64,000 nucleotides of DNA, taken from the NCBI RefSeq assembly GCF_019091085.1, contig NZ_JAGXJY010000004.1:248001-312000 (forward strand). The letters are read 5' to 3'. The translations under genes and the position numbers were made by a program. The stretch comes from Mesorhizobium sp. GbtcB19. GTDB lineage: Bacteria; Pseudomonadota; Alphaproteobacteria; Rhizobiales; Rhizobiaceae. Under the pieces are notes generated by a model. It was given only the letters and a program-made list of their open reading frames with translations. It was not told where the DNA came from and ran no database searches. Below, piece by piece: positions 56,844 to 63,986 of the stretch; positions within the stretch are counted from its first letter, which is position 1, and each line of letters begins with the position of its first letter.

Positions 56844-57321
56844 CGTCCTATCCTCCGTTCTCCACCTTGGCCCTGACTGTCTGAGGGCGCTGGTTTGCCT
56901 TGGGAAGCATGATGCTTCCCTTCATCCTTGCTGCACGTCTCGCGAAATCAAACGAACCATAAGGCCATACGCCCGGTTCGCATCCGGTATCGTACAGGCC
57001 AGAGCCGGGCCGTCTACCCGCCGCTCGCGACAATGGCCGGAATGGCAGCGATTATATGCCAGTCCAGCCTGTTTTGTGCGACAAAATAAGACAGCACTAC
57101 TGTCCTAAATTTTTTATGGCAGAAATCCGGCAGCCGCACAAGACCGATTCACAAAAATCTTGGCGGCGACGCGACACAAAAATTCGTGACAAGGTCCACA
57201 AACGTAAGCTTTGGTCCAGGCGCTTGGCTATGAACAGGCTGGCTTTACCGCTTTGCCGATCATTGGCCCTTGCGCTTCGCTTGCCGAAGCGATCAAGTCG
57301 CGCCGCTTTTGCCAATCACAT
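56844..57321. other. 478-bp divergent regulatory region between gltB and the threonine aldolase gene
   Basis: No gene is supported here. For gltB (reverse strand) a perfect TATAAT at 57056-57051 would start transcription near 57044, giving a leader of about 200 nt; upstream of it GACAG-CACTA-CTGTC (57090-57104) is a dyad. For the aldolase, CGCTTCG/CGAAGCG (57273-57279, 57285-57291) forms a 7-bp hairpin about 30 bases before the start codon. A weak ORF across 57211-57321 is a 5' extension of the aldolase frame without similarity. Confidence 0.55.
56902..56920 (-). promoter_or_regulatory. 19-bp palindrome in the gltB leader
   Basis: GGGAAGCAT-G-ATGCTTCCC is perfect on both arms. In the gltB mRNA it would fold into a stable hairpin about 60 nt before the start codon; as DNA it could be an operator. 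It is not followed by a T-run on the reverse strand. Confidence 0.5.
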
Positions 57322-58383
57322 ATGGACCTCTCGATGTTCTTTGCATCCGACAACTGGGCGGGCGTGCATCCCGACATTTCGGCCAACCTTTCCCGCCACG
57401 CCGCCGGGATAGCCACCGCCTATGGCGACGGCGATCTGGACCGGGCCGTCTATCGCCGCTTCAACGAGATCTTCGAACGCGAGGTGCAGGTCTTCTTCGT
57501 CGCGACCGGCACCGCGGCCAACGCGCTTTCGATGGCCGGGCTGAACCGTATCGGCGGCATCGCCCTTTGCCATTCCGAGGCGCATATGAATGTCGACGAG
57601 TTCGGCGCGATGGGTTCCTACACCGGCGGCGCGCGCACGGCCCCGGTGCCCGGACCGCTGGGGCGCATCAATCCGGACGCGCTCGACCGCGCCATCAAGC
57701 GCTATTCGCAGGATCTGGCTCCCGCCGGTCAGCCGATGGCGGTCACCGTCACCCAGGCGACCGAGGTCGGCACGGTCTACAGCGTCGACGACGTCAAGGC
57801 GATCGCCGAGGTCAGCCGCCGCCACAAGCTGCCGCTGCATATGGACGGCGCGCGCTTCGCCAATGCGATTGCGGCGACCGGCGTCAGCCCGGCCGAAATG
57901 ACCTGGAAGAGCGGCGTCGACCTCATCTCCTTCGGCGGCACCAAGAACGGCTGCTGGATGGCCGACGCGGTCGTCATCCTCAATCCGGATGTCGGCAAGG
58001 AGCTGCGTTTGCTGCGCCAGCGTGCCGGGCAGACTTTTTCCAAGGCGCGCTTCATCTCGGCCCAATTCGAAGCCTATTTCACCGATGATCTGTGGCTGCG
58101 GATGGCCGGGCATGCCAATCAGATGGCCGCGCATCTGGCCGAGACCATCGAGGATGCGCCGGCCGGCAGGCTCGCCTGGCTGCCGCAGGCCAATGAGGTG
58201 TTCGCGATCCTCAACCGCGAGACAGCCGAGAAGCTGCAGGCTGCCGGCGCCAAATTCTATGAATGGGGCGTGCCGTCTGGGTTCGACGGCCATCTCGGCG
58301 ACAACGAAGCGATCTACCGCTTCGTCGCCAGCTTCGCGACCACGACGCAAGAGATCGACCGTCTCGGCCAGCTGCTTGGTTGA
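57322..58383 (+). CDS. ltaE: Low-specificity threonine aldolase
   Basis: ATG at 57322 gives 353 residues (ATG 57334 would also fit). PLP-binding Lys208 lies in ISFGGTKNGCW, Asp175 in HMDGARFANA contacts the pyridine nitrogen, and His84 in CHSEAHMN stacks over the cofactor. The enzyme splits L-threonine or allo-threonine to glycine and acetaldehyde in the cytoplasm; the fold is shared with aromatic beta-lyases, but these motifs favour the aldolase. It is 26 bases upstream of an MBL-fold gene on the same strand, so they probably form an operon. Confidence 0.93.
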   Translation: MDLSMFFASDNWAGVHPDISANLSRHAAGIATAYGDGDLDRAVYRRFNEIFEREVQVFFVATGTAANALSMAGLNRIGGIALCHSEAHMNVDEFGAMGSYTGGARTAPVPGPLGRINPDALDRAIKRYSQDLAPAGQPMAVTVTQATEVGTVYSVDDVKAIAEVSRRHKLPLHMDGARFANAIAATGVSPAEMTWKSGVDLISFGGTKNGCWMADAVVILNPDVGKELRLLRQRAGQTFSKARFISAQFEAYFTDDLWLRMAGHANQMAAHLAETIEDAPAGRLAWLPQANEVFAILNRETAEKLQAAGAKFYEWGVPSGFDGHLGDNEAIYRFVASFATTTQEIDRLGQLLG

Positions 58384-58408
58384 GCTTGCGACAGTCCAGG
58401 GCAACCGG

Positions 58409-59302
58409 ATGACCAGACCATCCCTGGGCTCGACGATGCGGCTGGTTCGCCCGGCGCCGAACGTGCTGGGCTTCTACGATGGCCGCGTCGAGGGCGTGCG
58501 CATCTGGTCGGACGAGCCGAACTGGCTCGACGACGGCGCCTATACGCTCGGCGTCTGCACCTACGCCATCGTCGATGGGTCGCAGGCGCTGGTCTATGAC
58601 ACCCACATCTCTCTGCCGCATGCCCGCATCATCCGGCGGACGCTCGAAGAGATGGGCGTGACCTCGATCCGCGTCGTGCTCAGCCACTTTCATGACGACC
58701 ATATTGCCGGCAATGAGGTGTTCCAGGATTGCGAGATCATCGCCAACAGCCTCACCGCCTCCGCGCTCGAACGCGGCCGGGCCGACATCGAGGGTGGCAA
58801 TCCGCCGATCAAGCCGCTGGTGCTGCCCAACAGGACATTCGAGAACAGCCTCAGCCTGACGGTCGGGGCGATCCCGGTCGAGCTGCGCCAGGTCGAAATC
58901 CACAGCCATGACGGCACGGTGCTGCTGATGCCCGACGCCGGCCTGCTGTTGGCCGGCGACACGCTGGAAGACTCCGTCACCTATGTTTCGGAACCGGAGC
59001 GTCTGGCGGCCCACTTAGTGGACCTCGGGCGCATGTCCGGCTGGCAGTTCGATCGGATCCTGCCCAACCACGGTTCCTTGGAGGCGATCGAAGCCGGCGG
59101 CTACGACAGAAGCTTCATCGCCGCGACCGAAGCCTATGTCCGAAAGCTGCTTGCCTGCCGGCAAGATTCCGAGCTGGCGAAACAGGATTTGAAAACCTTC
59201 GGCGCCGACATGTTTGCAGAAACGGCGGTTGAGTATTTTGCGCCTTATGAACCCGTTCACCGACAGAATGTCGAGGCGGTGATCTCGGCAAATGGCCAAT
59301 AA
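58409..59302 (+). CDS. MBL-fold metallohydrolase
   Basis: From ATG 58409 the product has 297 residues. The metal-binding motif H-x-H-x-D-H is at 93-98 in SHFHDDHIAGNEV, with the further conserved aspartate in AGDTLEDSV and histidine in LPNHGSLEA. The overall length and the C-terminal segment GYDRSFIAATEAYVRKLLAC resemble SoxH/glyoxalase-II-like hydrolases of thioesters or lactones, but no substrate is evident. It starts 26 bases after the threonine aldolase stop. Confidence 0.9.
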   Translation: MTRPSLGSTMRLVRPAPNVLGFYDGRVEGVRIWSDEPNWLDDGAYTLGVCTYAIVDGSQALVYDTHISLPHARIIRRTLEEMGVTSIRVVLSHFHDDHIAGNEVFQDCEIIANSLTASALERGRADIEGGNPPIKPLVLPNRTFENSLSLTVGAIPVELRQVEIHSHDGTVLLMPDAGLLLAGDTLEDSVTYVSEPERLAAHLVDLGRMSGWQFDRILPNHGSLEAIEAGGYDRSFIAATEAYVRKLLACRQDSELAKQDLKTFGADMFAETAVEYFAPYEPVHRQNVEAVISANGQ

Positions 59303-59382
59303 GATGCGTGGCGGCTGAGCAATCATGACCGGCTGGTGCCAGCGTCAAAAGGGCCAGAAAGGCCGCTTGCCGATGGCACAAC

Positions 59383-59411
59383 AAAAAAGCGGCGCCTCTC
59401 GGCGCCGCTTT
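59383..59411 (-). terminator. Rho-independent terminator of hsp20
   Basis: AAAGCGGCGCC (59386-59396) pairs perfectly with GGCGCCGCTTT (59401-59411); the loop reads GAGA on the reverse strand, and the stem is followed there by TTT. It begins 42 bases past the hsp20 stop codon. Confidence 0.92.
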
Positions 59412-59452
59412 CGTCTCGGGAGGGAGACGTCGTCTACAATGGAGTCCGCGGG

Positions 59453-59920
59453 TTACGCGGCGGCCTTCGCTTCGATCTGCTTGGCCTTGTCCGAGGACTG
59501 GGTGATCGCGATCTTGCGCGGCTTCAGCTCCTCGGGAATGTTGCGCTTGAGGTCGACGAAGAGCAGGCCGTTCTTCAGCGTGGCGCCTTCCACTTCGACG
59601 TGGTCGGCCAGCTGGAAGCGGCGCTCGAAGGCGCGCGAGGCGATGCCGCGATAGAGCAGCTCGGAACCCTCGCCATTACCCTCTTCCTTGCGCTCGCCCT
59701 TGACGGTCAGGACGTTGCGGTGGGCTTCGATCGAAATCTCGTCTTCCGAGAAGCCGGCAACGGCCATCGAGATGCGATAGGCGTTCTCGCCGGTGCGCTC
59801 GATGTTGTAGGGCGGATAGGTCTGCGCGGTCTCGGGCTGGCCGAGCGAATCGAGCATGGTGAACAGCCGGTCGAAGCCGACGGTCGAGCGATAAAGCGGG
59901 GAAAAATCAACGTGACGCAT
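59453..59920 (-). CDS. Small heat-shock protein, Hsp20/IbpA family
   Basis: ATG at 59920 with AGGAG eight bases upstream gives 155 residues. The alpha-crystallin domain spans about residues 35-130 (NAYRISMAVAGFSEDEISIE, LTVKGERKEE, GIASRAFERRFQLADHVEVE) and a short C-terminal tail contains PRKIAI, the I-x-I-type oligomerisation motif. The N-terminal MRHVDFSPLYRSTVGFDRLF is the rhizobial class A sHsp pattern. It keeps unfolding proteins soluble for DnaK/ClpB. A ROSE-like thermometer candidate covers its ribosome-binding site. Confidence 0.95.
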   Translation of the reverse strand: MRHVDFSPLYRSTVGFDRLFTMLDSLGQPETAQTYPPYNIERTGENAYRISMAVAGFSEDEISIEAHRNVLTVKGERKEEGNGEGSELLYRGIASRAFERRFQLADHVEVEGATLKNGLLFVDLKRNIPEELKPRKIAITQSSDKAKQIEAKAAA

Positions 59921-60021
59921 GAGGTGTTCTCCTGTTGAGCAACATGGTTTGCGTGTGACCCGGTGCGAAACCCTCGAAAGGCGTCTCGGATAGGCCAGCG
60001 GCCCCGACAATCGGCGGCCGC
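59921..60021 (-). promoter_or_regulatory. Candidate ROSE-like RNA thermometer in the hsp20 5' UTR
   Basis: Read toward hsp20, UUGCU (59942-59938) faces the Shine-Dalgarno AGGAG (59933-59929) across a CAAC loop; pairing leaves a G-G opposition as in ROSE elements, where a U(U/C)GCU motif masks the SD. Upstream hairpins are CCT-TTCG-AGG (about 59981-59972) and GCGGCC/GGCCGC with inner CCGA/TCGG (60021-59998). Rhizobial small heat-shock genes commonly carry ROSE elements. Not tested by folding software. Confidence 0.6.
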
Positions 60022-60159
60022 AACCCTCATTTGGGAAGCTCAAAAACCCATTTCAAGGTTTTTTCGACGGCCGCAATGCGGCCACGTTCATGAACGGCGG
60101 ATGAACCGCCGCTTCGGCATCCGTTCAGCCAGCCGGCATTAGGCTTTGGTCAAGTTCGA

Positions 60160-60203
60160 GCAATTCCAGGAAAAGTGTGAAGCGGTTTTCCGTCTGGAAT
60201 TGC
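60160..60203. repeat. Intergenic palindrome, type 2, copy
   Basis: GCAATTCC at 60160-60167 pairs with GGAATTGC at 60196-60203; inner GGAAAA/TTTTCC pair. It differs from the copy at 36857 by only three bases. Confidence 0.85.
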
Positions 60204-60291
60204 GTCAAGACAGAGAGACAAGCGGCGGCGCTTTCCCCTGCGCCGCGTCGAGGCCGAACCGGGTGCAACGTCCCTTCCTCCCGGATCGACA

Positions 60292-60326
60292 AAGGCCGGA
60301 AGTGCACCGCAGGCACTTCCGGCCTT
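60292..60326. repeat. Perfect 14-bp intergenic hairpin
   Basis: AAGGCCGGAAGTGC (60292-60305) is fully complementary to GCACTTCCGGCCTT (60313-60326) across a 7-base loop. No T-run follows on either strand, so termination is doubtful; no second copy is in the window. Confidence 0.7.
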
Positions 60327-60433
60327 ACCCTTGTGGCCGCCGCGTAAATCCCCGCAACACCTTTGCTTTTGCCGCTTGCCCGTCTATCACCATGCCTACG
60401 CCTCCGGGCGAAGGACAATCAACGACGCGCCGA

Positions 60434-61387
60434 ATGACGGATCTTTTCCATCACACCGAGGACAATCCCGCGCCGCAGAATGCGGCGGCTGGCTTCTTCA
60501 CCACGCGTGATCGCAAGAAGATCCGCTACGGCGTGTTTGCCGCCGTCACCCGTCCGCTGCAGGGCACGGTGGTTCTGCTGACCGGCCGCAACGAATGCAT
60601 CGAGAAATATTTCGAGACCATCCGCAACCTCACCGACCGCGGCTTCGGCGTCGCCGTCCTCGACTGGCGCGGCCAGGGCGATTCCAGCCGCCTGCTGAAA
60701 GACCGCCAGCGCGGTTATGTCCGCAGCTTCCGCGACTATACGCGCGACCTCGAGCAGTTCTTCGAGGAGATCGTGCTGCCGGACTGTCGCGGTCCCTATT
60801 ACATTCTCGCCCACTCGACCGGAGCCGTGATCGCGCTGCTCGCCTCGCCGTCGATGGTCAACCGCGTGCGGCGCATGGTGTTGCTGACGCCCTTCCTCGC
60901 CGTGCCCGATCTGCCGGTTTCGATAAGCACGGTCCGGCGCGTATGCGCGGTCTTTTGCGCGCTGGGTCTCGGCCGACTCTATGCCGCGCTCGGCCCGCGG
61001 CCGAAATTGCCGCCGCCCTTCGAGGTGAACAAGGTGACCTCAGACCCGGAGCGCTATCGGCGCAATGTCGGAATCTACGAGGCCTGGCCGCATCTCGCGC
61101 TCGGCGGCCCGACCATTCGCTGGCTGAGGGCCGCCGCCGCGGCCGCGGAGGCCGTCAGCGATCCGGATTTCATGGCAAGGGTTCAGGTGCCGATGCTGAT
61201 CGTCGCCGCCGGCGCAGACCGGGTGGTCTCGACCAAGGCGGTGGAAGCCTATGCCAGGAAGCTGCGCGTCGGCTCGCTGCTGATGATCGACGGCGCCGAG
61301 CACGAGCTGCTGCAGGAGAAGGACATCTATCGCGAGCAGCTCTTGGCTGCCTTCGACGCCTTCATCCCCGGCACCGGCGACGCCTGA
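60434..61387 (+). CDS. Alpha/beta hydrolase, lysophospholipase-like
   Basis: From ATG 60434 the protein has 317 residues (ATG 60392 would add 14). The nucleophile elbow is HSTGA with Ser128 in YYILAHSTGAVIALL; ADRVVSTKA supplies the acid and GAEHELLQEKD the catalytic His. The oxyanion segment VVLLTGRNECIEKYFETIRN and the sequence LDWRGQGDS match PldB/monoglyceride-lipase-type hydrolases, which cleave lysophospholipids or short acylglycerols. It ends where the HisN-type gene begins on the opposite strand (adjacent stops). Confidence 0.88.
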   Translation: MTDLFHHTEDNPAPQNAAAGFFTTRDRKKIRYGVFAAVTRPLQGTVVLLTGRNECIEKYFETIRNLTDRGFGVAVLDWRGQGDSSRLLKDRQRGYVRSFRDYTRDLEQFFEEIVLPDCRGPYYILAHSTGAVIALLASPSMVNRVRRMVLLTPFLAVPDLPVSISTVRRVCAVFCALGLGRLYAALGPRPKLPPPFEVNKVTSDPERYRRNVGIYEAWPHLALGGPTIRWLRAAAAAAEAVSDPDFMARVQVPMLIVAAGADRVVSTKAVEAYARKLRVGSLLMIDGAEHELLQEKDIYREQLLAAFDAFIPGTGDA

Positions 61388-62161
61388 TCAGCCGCGCAGC
61401 GCCGCCATGGCCGCGGCATGCAGCTCGGGCGTCGCGGCCGCCAATATGTCGCCGCCCTTCTCCGCCGGCCCGCCTTCGAAGGTGGTGATGACGCCGCCGG
61501 CCTTCTCGATGATCGGAATCAGCGCGACGATGTCGTAGGGTTTCAGACCGGGATCGGCGACGATATCGATGCTGCCCGCCGCCAGCATGGCAAAGGCGTA
61601 GCAGTCGGTGCCGTAGCGGGCGAGCTGGACCTTTGTTTCGAACTGGTCGTAGCGCTTGCGCGCATCGCCCTTGAACAAGGCGGGCGTGGTCGTAAACAGC
61701 GTCGCCTGCGCGAGCTCGGTCGTCTTGCGGGTGGCAAGCCTGCGCGGGCCGCCAGGCCCTTCATAGTGCGAGCCGGACGCGTTGGCATAAAACAGCTCGC
61801 CGGTGAAAGGTTGCGACATCATCCCGGCGACCGCCTCGCCGTCGACGGTTAGCCCGACCAGCGTTCCCCAGACCGGGAGGCCGGAAATGAAGGCGCGGGT
61901 GCCGTCGATCGGGTCGATCACCCAGACATGCCGGCTGTTGATATTCTCGCTGCCATGCTCTTCGCCGAGGATGCCATGCTCGGGAAATTCGGTGGAAATC
62001 AGCGCCCGGATCACGCGTTCGGCTTCGCGATCGGCCTCCGTTACCGGATCGAAGCTCCCCGCCTCCTTATTGGTGACCGCGCCCTGGCTGCGGAAGCGCG
62101 GCAAGGTCTCCGCGGCGGCGGCATGCGCGATGCGCCGCATGAAATCGATGCTGATGTCCAA
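61388..62161 (-). CDS. Inositol-monophosphatase-family phosphatase, HisN-like
   Basis: TTG at 62161 with GGGGAG six bases upstream gives 257 residues; the frame extends to an ATG at 62215. Metal ligands are in GEEHGSE (Glu67, Glu68), the DPIDGT motif (Asp83-Thr88) in WVIDPIDGTRAFISGLPVWG, and PYDIVALIPIIEKAGG. GTRAFISGLPVWGTLV is characteristic of the histidinol-phosphate phosphatase (HisN) branch, which removes phosphate in histidine synthesis; inositol monophosphatase or CysQ-like activity is the alternative. An sRNA gene on the opposite strand lies in its upstream region. Confidence 0.87.
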   Translation of the reverse strand: MDISIDFMRRIAHAAAAETLPRFRSQGAVTNKEAGSFDPVTEADREAERVIRALISTEFPEHGILGEEHGSENINSRHVWVIDPIDGTRAFISGLPVWGTLVGLTVDGEAVAGMMSQPFTGELFYANASGSHYEGPGGPRRLATRKTTELAQATLFTTTPALFKGDARKRYDQFETKVQLARYGTDCYAFAMLAAGSIDIVADPGLKPYDIVALIPIIEKAGGVITTFEGGPAEKGGDILAAATPELHAAAMAALRG

Positions 62162-62319
62162 GTCGCTCTCCCCATTGCGGCCCTTGCCGGCCGCTCTTTC
62201 TCGCAGAACCGGCACGCTGAGAATTCGTCAGCCACCAGTTTTCTGTTGCCTGAATGTCACATTCGAACCGCCGAAGCGGAGTTTCCACATCATATTGAAT
62301 TAAAAAACCCTGATGTCGA

Positions 62320-62347
62320 TTGACATTTGTGCGCCGCACAATAATTT
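62320..62347 (+). promoter_or_regulatory. Promoter of the mmgR/suhB-like sRNA
   Basis: A perfect -35 TTGACA (62320-62325) and TAATTT (62342-62347) are separated by 16 bases, placing the start near 62354. The spacer holds a perfect 15-bp palindrome, TTGTGCG-C-CGCACAA (62327-62341), a likely regulator site. Confidence 0.65.
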
Positions 62348-62353
62348 TGTCAT

Positions 62354-62438
62354 CGGACAGGTTTTCCTGTCCATGCCCTCCTTGGGCGTTTCCTCCCTAG
62401 ACTTCGACCGTGTCGTGAAAACGATGCGGTCTTTTTTT
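62354..62438 (+). ncRNA. mmgR/suhB-type trans-acting sRNA
   Basis: About 85 nt with the expected parts in order: a 5' hairpin GGACAGG-TTTT-CCTGTCC (62355-62372), a GCCC/GGGC hairpin with anti-SD loop TCCTT (62375-62387), the unpaired motif TTTCCTCCCT (62389-62398), and a rho-independent terminator. The UUUCCUCCCU motif is the one I recall for the alphaproteobacterial MmgR sRNA family (Rfam suhB), Hfq-dependent regulators linked to carbon storage. The reverse-strand 24-codon ORF with a strong SD here is the mirror of these anti-SD motifs. Identity was not checked by search. Confidence 0.75.
62406..62438 (+). terminator. Terminator of the mmgR/suhB-like sRNA
   Basis: GACCGTGTCGT (62406-62416) pairs with ACGATGCGGTC (62421-62431), with two G-U wobbles and a GAAA tetraloop, followed by seven T residues (62432-62438). 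Confidence 0.9.
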
Positions 62439-62441
62439 CGA

Positions 62442-62485
62442 GCAATTCCAGGAAAAGTGTGAAGCGGTTTTCCGTCCGGGATTGC
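62442..62485. repeat. Intergenic palindrome, type 2, copy
   Basis: GCAATTCC at 62442-62449 pairs with GGGATTGC at 62478-62485 (one mismatch relative to other copies); inner GGAAAA/TTTTCC is kept. It begins four bases after the sRNA terminator. Confidence 0.8.
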
Positions 62486-62517
62486 GTTTATTAAAGAACT
62501 CGGCGCCGGCCGCGCCG

Positions 62518-63483
62518 TCATTCGGCCGCGAGCGGCAGATCGACGAAATGATGGTCGGGCATCGACATCAGATCGGCCGCGAAGCGGGTCAGGTCGTCAG
62601 CCAAGGCGTCGAAGCCAGCCGATTTCCGGAACGTCCGCTCGTCCATGTAAAGCCCGCGATTGACCTCGACCTGCAGCGCATGCAGATGCCGCGCCGGCCG
62701 CCCGTAATGCTCGGTGATGAACCCGCCGGCATATGGCTTGTTGTGCGCCACCGTATAGCCCATCCCGACAAGCAGGCTGATCGCCATTTCCGTGAGCGCC
62801 GGCGAGGCCGAAATGCCGAAGCGGTCGCCGATGATGAAATCGGGCCGCGCGCCATTGTCGCCGACGCGGATGCTGGCCGGCATCGAGTGGCAGTCGATCA
62901 GCACGGCATAGCCGAACCTGGCATGCGTTCTGGTCAAGAGCCGCTTCAGCGTCTCGTGGTAAGGCTTGTACACCGCCTCGATGCGCCCAACGGCCTCAGA
63001 GAGCGGCAAGCGCCCGGGATAGATGTCGAGCCCTTCGCCCACCAGCTTCGGCACCGTGCCCAGCCCGCCAGCGACGCGCGCCGAGCGGATGTTGCAGAAG
63101 GACGGCACCGGTTCCGCGAACATGCGCGGATCGAGTTCCCAGGGCTCGCGGTTGACGTCGAGATAGGCGCGCGGAAAATTGGCCGCCAGCAGCGGCGCGC
63201 CGAGCGGCACGGCGCCGCCGAAAAGCTCATCGACGTAGCAGTCCTCCGACCGGCGGATGGCGTTGCGGTCGAGCCGCGCCATGGCGAGGAACCGCTCCGG
63301 ATAGTGGCGGCCGCTATGCGGCGAATTGAACAAGAAAGGAACGCGCTGTTCAGCGCCCGATCGGATTTCGAAGGGTGGAACGACCGAAAAATCCTCGGCT
63401 GCCGTCTTCAATTTGCACGAACCAGGAAACAGCACTGCATCATGATGCAAAACTTGCCACCTTGCGCTCTGCATGTCCAGCAT
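62518..63483 (-). CDS. N-formylglutamate amidohydrolase family protein
   Basis: The 321-residue protein has the family's blocks: FLFNSPHSGRHYPERFLAMA, DVNREPWELDPRMF, VLIDCHSMPASI and ITEHYGRPARHLHALQVEVN, with His and Glu residues placed as expected for a zinc site. N-formylglutamate amidohydrolase (HutG/FGase) releases glutamate from N-formylglutamate in histidine degradation, but many rhizobial homologues lie away from hut genes, as here. The gene is divergent from cpdR, an arrangement I recall as conserved in rhizobia. The first 30 residues are variable and the start could lie downstream. Confidence 0.9.
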   Translation of the reverse strand: MLDMQSARWQVLHHDAVLFPGSCKLKTAAEDFSVVPPFEIRSGAEQRVPFLFNSPHSGRHYPERFLAMARLDRNAIRRSEDCYVDELFGGAVPLGAPLLAANFPRAYLDVNREPWELDPRMFAEPVPSFCNIRSARVAGGLGTVPKLVGEGLDIYPGRLPLSEAVGRIEAVYKPYHETLKRLLTRTHARFGYAVLIDCHSMPASIRVGDNGARPDFIIGDRFGISASPALTEMAISLLVGMGYTVAHNKPYAGGFITEHYGRPARHLHALQVEVNRGLYMDERTFRKSAGFDALADDLTRFAADLMSMPDHHFVDLPLAAE

Positions 63484-63566
63484 TTCAGCGGCAAAACTGC
63501 GCCGCGAACGTCATGCGGCATGCCCTTCATTCACTTGATGTTTACCGACGCATCCTCATATACAGG

Positions 63567-63574
63567 ATGGTTAA
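63567..63574. promoter_or_regulatory. Candidate CtrA half-site upstream of cpdR
   Basis: ATGGTTAA is the reverse complement of TTAACCAT, the CtrA half-site, and lies 47 bases before the cpdR start codon in the divergent gap. CpdR acts in CtrA proteolysis, so feedback control is plausible. Confidence 0.4.
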
Positions 63575-63620
63575 CGGCCTTGCCCGGCGGCAGGCTTGGG
63601 GCGGGTGATTCGGACGGGAC

Positions 63621-63986
63621 ATGATGGCACGCATTCTGCTGGCGGAAGACGATGACGATATGCGCCGCTTCCTCGTCAAGGCGCTGGAGCGCGCCGGCTA
63701 CCAGGTGAGCGATTTCGACAATGGCGCCAGCGCCTATGAGCGGCTGCGCGAGGAGCCTTTCTCGCTGCTTTTGACCGACATCGTCATGCCGGAAATGGAC
63801 GGCATCGAGCTTGCCCGCCGCGCCACCGAGATCGACCCGGACCTCAAGGTGATGTTCATCACCGGCTTTGCCGCGGTGGCGCTCAATCCCGATTCCAAGG
63901 CGCCCAAGGACGCCAAGGTGCTGTCGAAACCCTTCCACCTGCGCGATCTCGTCAACGAGGTCGAGAAGATGCTGCAGGCGGCCTGA
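63621..63986 (+). CDS. cpdR: Single-domain response regulator CpdR
   Basis: The 121-residue product is a receiver domain only. LLAEDDDDMRRFLVKALERA holds the acidic pocket, Asp53 in LLTDIVMPEM is the phospho-acceptor, the switch threonine lies in MFITGFAAVALNP and the conserved lysine in LSKPFHLRDL. In Caulobacter and Sinorhizobium, unphosphorylated CpdR recruits ClpXP to degrade cell-cycle regulators including, with RcdA and PopA, CtrA. The sequence is almost identical to what I recall for Sinorhizobium CpdR1. Two tandem ATGs (63621, 63624) leave a one-residue start ambiguity. Confidence 0.96.
   Translation: MMARILLAEDDDDMRRFLVKALERAGYQVSDFDNGASAYERLREEPFSLLLTDIVMPEMDGIELARRATEIDPDLKVMFITGFAAVALNPDSKAPKDAKVLSKPFHLRDLVNEVEKMLQAA

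Larger units (their letters stand above)
60022..60433. other. Gene-free remainder between hsp20 and the alpha/beta hydrolase gene
   Basis: No coding region is supported before the hydrolase start at 60434. The stretch contains a GGCGG/CCGCC hairpin near 60100, the type 2 repeat copy at 60160-60203 and the 14-bp hairpin at 60292-60326. A promoter for hsp20 is expected upstream of 60021 but no clear RpoH or RpoD box was recognised. Confidence 0.5.

Noticed and set aside
62300..62374. 24-codon reverse-strand ORF with an excellent AAGGAGG ribosome-binding site
   Set aside because: The apparent SD and the GGGAGGAAAC upstream are exact complements of the anti-SD motifs of the plus-strand sRNA, which has its own promoter and terminator. 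The ORF also runs through the sRNA promoter palindrome.
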